DNA of 64,000 bases from Hansfordia pulvinata (taxonomy: Eukaryota; Ascomycota; Sordariomycetes; Xylariales). Of this stretch, positions 57,233 to 64,000 are shown piece after piece; within the stretch, counting starts at the first letter, position 1; every line of letters begins with the position of its first letter. The notes under the pieces are model-generated. The model searched no databases. It was not told where the DNA came from and saw nothing but the letters and a program-made list of their open reading frames with translations. Made by a program: the position numbers and the translations under genes. Location of the stretch: the NCBI GenBank assembly GCA_006538405.1, contig BJKQ01000013.1:1-64000 (forward strand). The letters run 5' to 3'.

Positions 57233-58766
57233 GGTGAGGGCGTTGTTGTTTTTCTCGATGTTCCGTTTCTTCCGTTCCGCATTCGGGTTAGTCGAGAGGC
57301 TGCTGGGAATGCGAAGCTGGTTGGAAAGCCTCGGCAGGTCGATGATAAAATCAGACAGCGGCAAACAGGTCAGAGGCGCTGTGGTGCGCAACTCGCATCA
57401 TCAAATGAGTGTCTAGACGTCGAGTTGTCGTCGGCGTGGCGCGTCGTGGTGAAAGAGGGGCACGAATCGCAACCAAAACGCGGTATAAGGAGTGAACTGC
57501 GGTCGGTGCCGTAAATGAGAGTGTGGAATGAGGCCTAAACGACCGATGCTGCCGAAAGGGAGCGGATAGGTTTTGTTTCTCTGCTCGCACTTCGCTGGCG
57601 TTGTCTTAGCTGCTCTTTGACCCCCGAGTGCCGGCTCCCTGTGTCCCTCTCTGGTCAAAGGAGAGCAGCATGGACGCGCTAATTTTGATAAAGGGGGTCT
57701 CCGTCGCGGCCAGACCGCATCGAGGACCCAACAACTGCCACTGGCAGGTTTGTTTTCCCCATGGATCGCACCCGGGTCCATGGCGAGAGAGCGAGCCAGC
57801 GAGAGCCGTTTAACCGTTTCATTTGACTGCCAGCGCCAGGCCTTGGCCTGCACCGCGCGGTCCGGGGGCCACTGAGCATCTATCGTCGCCGTGCCATTGG
57901 CTGCGCGAGGGGTGGCTTCGGCAGACAAGGGTCCGTCATATGGAAAAGTCAGGGGTAGAAGGCGAATGCCCGTCTGTCCTGGCCCTGGCTACGCTGCTTT
58001 CGGATGACCCATGCTCGAGCATTAGCCGCAAATATCGAATTTTCCCGCCCTTGTTCCCTCCCTTTAGTCCCAGCAGAGCTTAGCTGGCAACAAGTAGGCT
58101 GCTTCCGCGCCGATCCCACTCTTCGCGGTGCCCACCCCCAAGCCGATTCGCACCACGCGCCCACGCAACACGAGCCTGGCCCAGGATCGCCCTGCTTCCG
58201 TCTCCCGCCGGCCACTGCGTGCCAATGCTCGTCCCAGCAATTGTTACTCGCACGTCTGCGGAGTCGTACTCCGCGATTGCAGGGGAACGGATGTGGTTTT
58301 TCCCGACGAGAGCAACGAGAGAGCCGCCTCTCGGTGTCACCCGAATCGCCCCACAGATCTCGAGCCTGTCTTTTTGTAAGCAGCTTCTTCCTCTGGGTTG
58401 TCCGCGTTGCGCGCAACCAGGTGTTGTCCTTCTGGATCTACTCGTACCGCGTCCAAGAAACCCCTCCTTGCTTGAGACACCATGTCTCACAAGTGGGCAC
58501 GCAACAGCAGGTCCGATGCGGGCACGGTAACATGAAAAACAAACAACGCGTCACGCTCATGTCGCCGCTCGACTGTTAACCGGGCCGATAGCCCCCTCTG
58601 ATGATGTCTGGTGGCCTCACAGATGGAACTGAAAGTCTTGATTTTCGGTCGGCGTGATGTCACGCACCAATCCACCCTCGGTATTGTTTCATCTAGTCGG
58701 ATTCTACTCGCTGCCAGATATCTCGCCGATGAATGCATCGCTCACACACTAGGCCGATTCCGTCAC
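57233..58766. other. Spacer, no supported gene
   Basis: GH16 promoter and leader, then McsA 3' region. Frames at 58004-58579 look like shadows. TACTCGTA occurs near 58438. Confidence 0.45.
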
Positions 58767-60476
58767 TCATTGACCTTCAACTTGCTTCAGGATGCCCTGC
58801 AGGTTGATGCTCTTGGGGCGTTCAATGGGCAAGCCAAGAGCTCGGTCCCAGATAAGTTGCGCGAGCGGCCCCAGGCCGCGCGATACACCAAATGTCGCGG
58901 TGTAGTAAAGGGTTTCGTGGAATCCGTAGTGGTGGAACAGAACTCCAGAGCTTGAGTCGACGTTGGGTACGGGTTCTTGGTCTTGCCGTGCTTCTTGAGG
59001 ACTTCAGGGGCAATCTCGCTGTTCATCTTGACCAGCTGGAAGATGGGGTCCTGGGCAATCTCTGGTCGGGCTGCGGCATAGTCCATCAATGCCTCAAAAC
59101 GAGGGTCCGGCTTGCGAACTGCGGCAGGGTTAACATCGCTCTAGTCCAAGATCCACGAGGCTGGGCTCCACTTACGAACGGCGTGGCCATAGCCAGGAAC
59201 CACGCGGCCCGAGTTCAGGGTCGACCACAAATAGTCATGCACGTCCTTCTCCCCGTATGACTGTGGGATGCCTTCTTTCATCTGTATGATCCATCTCAGA
59301 ACCTCCTGGGCGGCAAGTCTGCGCACATTTTAGTATTCATCTTGACACCAGTATTGCGGTAAGCGCTTACCCGTGAAGAGGCCCAGCCAGACCTTGGAGA
59401 CCGGCGCTGTAACTGAGGAAGGGATCGCTGAGGGCACTGCCCACGAGGTGCGTGGCGTGGGCAGAGACATTGCCGCCCTCGTGATCTCCGTGCAGGGCGA
59501 GGTACAGTCGCAGCAGGTCCTGGAAGTTTTCATTCTCCTTGCCACCTTTTCCGAGCATGGCGGCGAAGTTGTAAGACCAGTCCTGGTTGACATCGACGTC
59601 TGCAGGCAGAGCGCCGCCCCCGCGGTAGGAGTTCTGGTAGATCTTGGCGGCGATGGTTGGTAGCTTGGCCAGCAAGCTGATGCAGTCGTCGAATGTGGGT
59701 TCCCAGTAGTCCGCCTTGTTCAGGCCGGCTTCGTAGGCTTTTGCAAACTTGGAAGTGTAGTTGAGAGCGCTGACGGCGACGGCAAATTGCGTCATAGGGT
59801 GCAGGTCCACGGGGAACTCGTCGAGCATCTTGTTCACGAAGTCAGGCAGCGCAGCTTGTTCTGCCAGCTCGCGGGAGAACTGCCTGACCTGGCCTACCGA
59901 CGGGACCTGGCCGGTGAGAAGAAGCCAGAACATGGCTTCTGGCAACATCTCGGTGCCGCTTGTACCCTTGGGCAGTTCTTTTTGGCAATCCTTAATGGTC
60001 TTCCCGTGGAAGCGGATGCCTTCGTCGGCGTCGAGGACAGAGCCCTCCCATACCATGGCCTTGAGGCCTCTGCGGGGCTGTCAGTGACCGCGCTGCGATG
60101 GGAGAGTGCTGTGACTTGAAATAGTATTCATGATTGCGACTGGGCGGAACGGAAGGGGCGCTGTACCTCATGCCACCGATTGTGTTCTCCACCTTGACTT
60201 CTCCGATGACCTTCGAGCCATGGCTTTTGACCTTTTTGAGAAGCTCGCGCTTTTCGGGAATGACCTGCTTGAGTGTCTCTTTGAGATCTGGCTCGGACGA
60301 TGACGAGTAGCATCTAATGTGGGGGGTCGCGAGCACCGAAGAAGTGGCTCGAGGCTGCGGGGGTCAGGTCAGTCAGTATTCGCGATTCAGCTGTGCCAAC
60401 CGACGCCAAAACGCCGTTGCAAGCTTACCTTGAGGGCGCCGAAAGCCCGGCAGGAATATCTCAAATTCATGGCCAT
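58767..60476 (-). CDS. mcsA: 2-methylcitrate synthase (citrate synthase family), one frameshift
   Basis: Condenses propionyl-CoA (and acetyl-CoA) with oxaloacetate in mitochondria. Five exons: 60429-60476, 60167-60354, 59371-60069, 59176-59318 and 58767-59118. Introns are 52-97 bp. The N-terminus is an Arg/Ser-rich transit peptide. Signatures: [65 protein letters not shown] (active His), VVPGYGHAV joined to LRKPDPRF (active His), then the catalytic Asp box. In the last exon one base is missing at the GGG of 58965-58967 (minus strand ACCCA). Adding it gives [14 protein letters not shown] and a 476-aa protein. Wording of the N-terminal half resembles Aspergillus McsA more than Cit1. Divergent from methylisocitrate lyase. 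Confidence 0.86.
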
Positions 60477-62362
60477 CTTGTGATTTGCGAAATCGTTGTT
60501 GATGTGATTCCGAGCGACGGTGGTGCGGTCGGCGTCAGGTAATTAGGCAGGCCAGCGTCGGCACTGGTGGAAGCGGGGTATGCGGGCCGGGAATCTGGGG
60601 TAATGGGGAACACACGGTCAGTGGGCCTTTGCTCCGAGTCGGACGGGTGGCTGGCTGAAGCTTGCGGGGCGTCGTGATGCGAGTACTTCCTCGAGTCTGC
60701 GCCCGGAGACGAGAAGAATGACAATTGGTAGAAGAGGGGTGAGGGCAAAGGCAAGTGCCTGGTGATTAGAAGCTGGGAAATGGACAATAAAACGAGGTCT
60801 CGGAGAGAGGGAAGTGACGCCGCTGTACGCGCTGGCTGGGAAGGAGCGACCAGGGGCGAGGCCAGCCGAGGAAAGCCGTCGGGGAGACGGCATCAGACGC
60901 AGTTCAGATAGCCGAACTCTGTGCCGCCGCGCACCGATTAACAGTCATTGAAGGCCATGGCCTCTGCCTGCATTGCCGCACTGCCCATCGTCACAGTCCA
61001 ACACCTTCAGAGGCACGCTCGCAACTACATGCACATACTTGACCTATCGACATGTACCTCATCAGGCGGGCACTTCATATTTTACGAATTGTCATCGTCT
61101 CGGGAAGGTAGCGTGCGAGGTGCCAGGCCGCGATTGACGGGGGTTGCCGACGGTGTACCTGGTCAGACCTTCGCAGAGTGCACCGCGTGGCCGCCTTACC
61201 TCGTCGTGTCTCTCCGACTCGGCAGAGAGGGTTTAGTTTGCCAGTTTTCCTCCGTGACTGTTGGGCGTCACGGCAGACATGATCACGGGGCGGTGGGGGA
61301 ACAAGGCGGCCACCGCGGAGACGGTCTTGGCTTGACGCCCCTCATGTCACCTCCGCCTTTGCTTTAGGCCAAGTCAAATGAATTGTCCAATGGGATGCGC
61401 CGATCGGGGCCTGCGATAGTCACTCCCGAGGTCCGATCGGGTCATGCTGCAGCACAACCAGCCTCATGATTGTGCCTTGCTTCCGCACACCCACATGGCA
61501 CAGGACTATCGTGTCCGTCACATCACCCAAGCGAGTCTTCTTGGTAAAGTAGGCCCGGCGTTTTGGGCAGAGAAGGAGCAGGCTGTGGAAGAGGTACGGC
61601 CACAGCCAGACACCAGTGTCGTCCAGTGCCGCGATGCACGGCGGTGCTATCGGGGTGGCTAACCCCCGGCTCGGCACGTCACCACTGTGTGAGCACAGTC
61701 TCCCCGACGCTCGGCCGCTGGTTGTTGGAGGCCGAGGCACGTTGCCAGTGCTGCTTCAGCTGGTTAGCTCTTGTCAACGAGACGGTCGGCGGGGGTGGAG
61801 GTAGTGGGGTAGACTGACGAGACCCGGACTGTGCACGAGATGAGAATGTGGCATCGTACGTCAGGTACGGTCGGCCCAAGGGAACTTCGGGTACCTATGG
61901 TCTGCGGTGTCCTTGAAGTATCAGCGCGCCCGGGCGACGCTGGATGGACCGTCTGCTGCGAGGAAATAAACTGGAGATGGCCCGGTGGGGAAACGCGGCG
62001 ACCGAGATTCGGCGGCGGCCCGGCTGTAACCGCACGTTGAACCGGGGCACTGGACGCTCCTGCTTACCTGCGTCAATCCATCACTGGGCCGCGGGCCGCC
62101 TCGCCGCCCTAAGCTCATCACCAAAGCCGCCTCACCACTCGTCGAATGCCTCCTCTCGATCCCGTTCCACCCGCTTCATCCGACCTGCCCCTGGCTGCAC
62201 ACCCTGCTTCGTGATCCGAGCAGTTTGTCTGAGGCTTACTCGTCTTGCCCGGTCACAAACAAATATCCGTCTCATTGAACACACCACACACCACACGCAC
62301 GCACCATCGCCAGGCTCATCCCGCCATTCCTTCAGCCCTGCCGCGCCATCATCCAGCAAGCC
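60477..62362. other. Bidirectional promoter region, methylcitrate genes
   Basis: 1.9-kb spacer between the divergent McsA and MclA start codons. No gene seen. It probably carries shared regulatory sites, none of which I can name. Confidence 0.5.
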
Positions 62363-64000
62363 ATGTCTCTCCGGACCGCCCCGCGTGCCGCGTCCAGGGC
62401 AAGATTACTCCCCATCCGCGCACGGCGACTCGACCTCTGTTCGCGCCCGGCCGCCATAGCTACGCCGCTCTCACGATCCATGGCTTCGACCAGCACCCGC
62501 ATGTCGCTGCCTCCTGTCCAGCACCCCGTTTCCTCCGCCCTGCCCTCCGACTCATTTCAGCTCCTGCCCGAAGCCGACAAAGCAGGCGCCGCCGAAGATG
62601 CCCTGTACGACCAACAGATCAAAGATGTCGAGGCCTGGTGGGCTAGCCCCCGCTACCAAGGCATCCGCCGGCCCTATTCGGCCGCCGACGTCGTCTCCAA
62701 GCGCGGCTCCCAGCTACAGAACTACCCCAGCTCCGTGATGGCCCGCAAGCTGTTCGACCTGGTCCAAAAGCGCTTGTCTGAAGGCCAGCCCATCCACACA
62801 AGTACGCCCCCCAGCGTCAAGACCCAAAGCATGCCGTGGTGACTGACGCTCTCTGCCCAGTGGGTGCCATCGATCCCGTCCAGATGACCCAGCAAGCTCC
62901 CCACCAGGAGGTGCTCTACATCTCTGGCTGGGCCTGCTCCTCGCTTCTGACATCAACGAACGAGGTGTCCCCCGACTTCGGCGACTACCCCTACAACACG
63001 GTGCCGAACCAGGTCCAGCGCCTCGCCAAGGCCCAGTCCATGCACGACCGAAAGCAGTGGGACCTGCGGAGGAAGATGTCGCCTGAAGCGCGCGCCGATA
63101 CTCCCTACGTCGACTACCTGCGCCCCATTATCGCCGACGGCGACACGGGTCACGGCGGCTTGAGCGCCGTGCTCAAGCTAGCCAAGCTGTTTGCCGAGAA
63201 CGGCGCCGCTGCCGTGCACTTCGAGGACCAGCTGCACGGCGGCAAGAAGTGCGGGCACCTCGCGGGCAAGGTGCTCGTCCCGACAGGCGAGCACATCAAC
63301 CGGCTCCTGGCCGCGCGCTTCCAGTGGGACGTCATGGGCTGCGAGAACCTCGTCATCGCGCGCACGGATTCCGAGAGCGGCAAGCTCATCTCAAGCGCCA
63401 TCGACGCACGCGACCACGAGTTCATCCTCGGCGTGGCCCGCCCTGGCGTCGCGCCCCTGGCCGAGACTCTGCAGGAGATGGAGGCGGCGGGCGCCTCAGG
63501 TGCCGAGATTGACGCCTTTGAGGCCGAGTGGGTCAAGTCCACGCCCCTGGTGACCTTTGACGAGGCTGCCGTCGAGCAAATGCGCGCCCAGGGCGTAGCC
63601 CAGGACAAGATCGACTCGTATCTGGCCGCCGTGTCCGGCTCCGAGCCCGGGTCCGCCGCCGCCACCACTGTTGGCGTTGCCAAGCGTCGCGAGCTAGCTA
63701 ATGCGCGCGCGGCCGAGCCCATCTTCTTCGACTGGGACGTACCGCGTACGCGCGAAGGCTTCTACCACTTCCGCGCCGGCATGGAGGCTGCAACCAAGCG
63801 TGCCCTCGCCTTCGGCCCCTACGCCGACCTGCTGTGGGTCGAGACGGGCGACCCCAGCGTCCGCGTAGCGGCTGACCTGGGCCGCGCCGTCCGCGCCGCC
63901 CTGCCCGGCAAGGGCCTCGTCTACAACCTGTCGCCCTCCTTCAACTGGATGGCGCACGGCTTTACCGACGAGACGCTGCGGTCGTTCGTCTGGGACATTG
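62363..64000 (+). CDS. Isocitrate lyase family, probable mitochondrial 2-methylisocitrate lyase (3' truncated by window)
   Basis: Exon 1 (62363-62801) has a basic N-terminus rich in Arg/Ala/Ser (about 45 residues, mitochondrial-type). A 59-bp intron (62802-62860) joins PIHT to [12 protein letters not shown]. Exon 2 runs off the window at 64000 with the frame open (525 codons seen). Family marks: [27 protein letters not shown] (metal-binding Asp), [20 protein letters not shown] (KKCGH active-site loop), ARTDSESG, and YNLSPSFNW. Leader peptide and pairing with McsA favour the mitochondrial methylisocitrate lyase over the peroxisomal isocitrate lyase. This would give pyruvate and succinate from propionate breakdown. 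Confidence 0.85.

Noticed and set aside
1..64000. CRISPR arrays, operons, riboswitches, PKS/NRPS/terpene core genes, telomere-linked helicase
   Set aside because: None seen. The window is eukaryotic with spliced single genes, the LaeA-like protein has no biosynthetic core enzyme nearby, and no helicase-like frame occurs in the subtelomere.

Overview
This window is the left end of a chromosome of a filamentous ascomycete. It opens with a CTAACC (TTAGGG-type) telomere array at position 1. The genes carry short introns (about 50-100 bp, GT..AG, with CTAAC/CTGAC-like branch sites). The AT-rich, TpA-rich spacers look like RIP (repeat-induced point mutation). The gene families (Zn2Cys6 regulator, Dal5-type permeases, Rhodopsin-domain protein, LaeA-like methyltransferase, GH105, Crh-type GH16, McsA/MclA) fit Pezizomycotina, probably Sordariomycetes/Hypocreales. 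The species cannot be named from the sequence alone.

Layout. 1-9.75 kb is telomere plus AT-rich subtelomere. It holds a 102-bp tandem repeat array, an interstitial telomere motif, an 86-bp tandem duplication, a 49-bp tandem array, a decayed gene, and three short genes for predicted secreted cysteine-containing proteins. A sharp composition change at about 9.75 kb leads into GC-balanced DNA. 9.8-24 kb holds a frame-broken unknown gene, a Dal5/Tna1-type MFS permease, indoleamine 2,3-dioxygenase (IDO), a Zn2Cys6 regulator, a secreted Cys-rich protein and an RNPS1-like SR protein. 24.6-36 kb holds a second Dal5-type permease divergent from a GH105 unsaturated rhamnogalacturonyl hydrolase, tRNA-Val(AAC), an unknown protein, quinolinate phosphoribosyltransferase (QPRT) and a flavin monooxygenase. 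36-50 kb is gene-poor: LaeA-like methyltransferase, a TIR-bounded non-autonomous transposon with target-site duplications, a subtilase, a Rhodopsin-domain membrane protein and small or unknown genes. 50-64 kb holds an acyltransferase-3 protein, an SDR, a Crh-like GH16 cell-wall enzyme, and the divergent pair 2-methylcitrate synthase / 2-methylisocitrate lyase (the latter runs off the window).

How the genes may work together. IDO (first step) and QPRT (last committed step) of de novo NAD synthesis from tryptophan lie 15 kb apart, with a Zn2Cys6 regulator and Dal5/Tna1-type transporters between or beside them. The second permease plus GH105 looks like a pectin (RG-I) oligomer utilisation pair. 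The divergent McsA/MclA pair is two steps of the propionyl-CoA (methylcitrate) pathway.

A recurring oddity is that five otherwise intact genes are interrupted by single-base frameshifts, mostly in short homopolymers: an unknown gene at 10 kb, IDO, the Zn2Cys6 regulator (two), GH105 and McsA. In four of them (IDO, the regulator, GH105, McsA), adding the missing base or bases restores both the conserved motifs and the reading frame to the stop codon. Uncorrected long-read errors are the simplest explanation, but local pseudogenisation has to be excluded. All exon boundaries here were derived by eye from splice signals, frame and family conservation.
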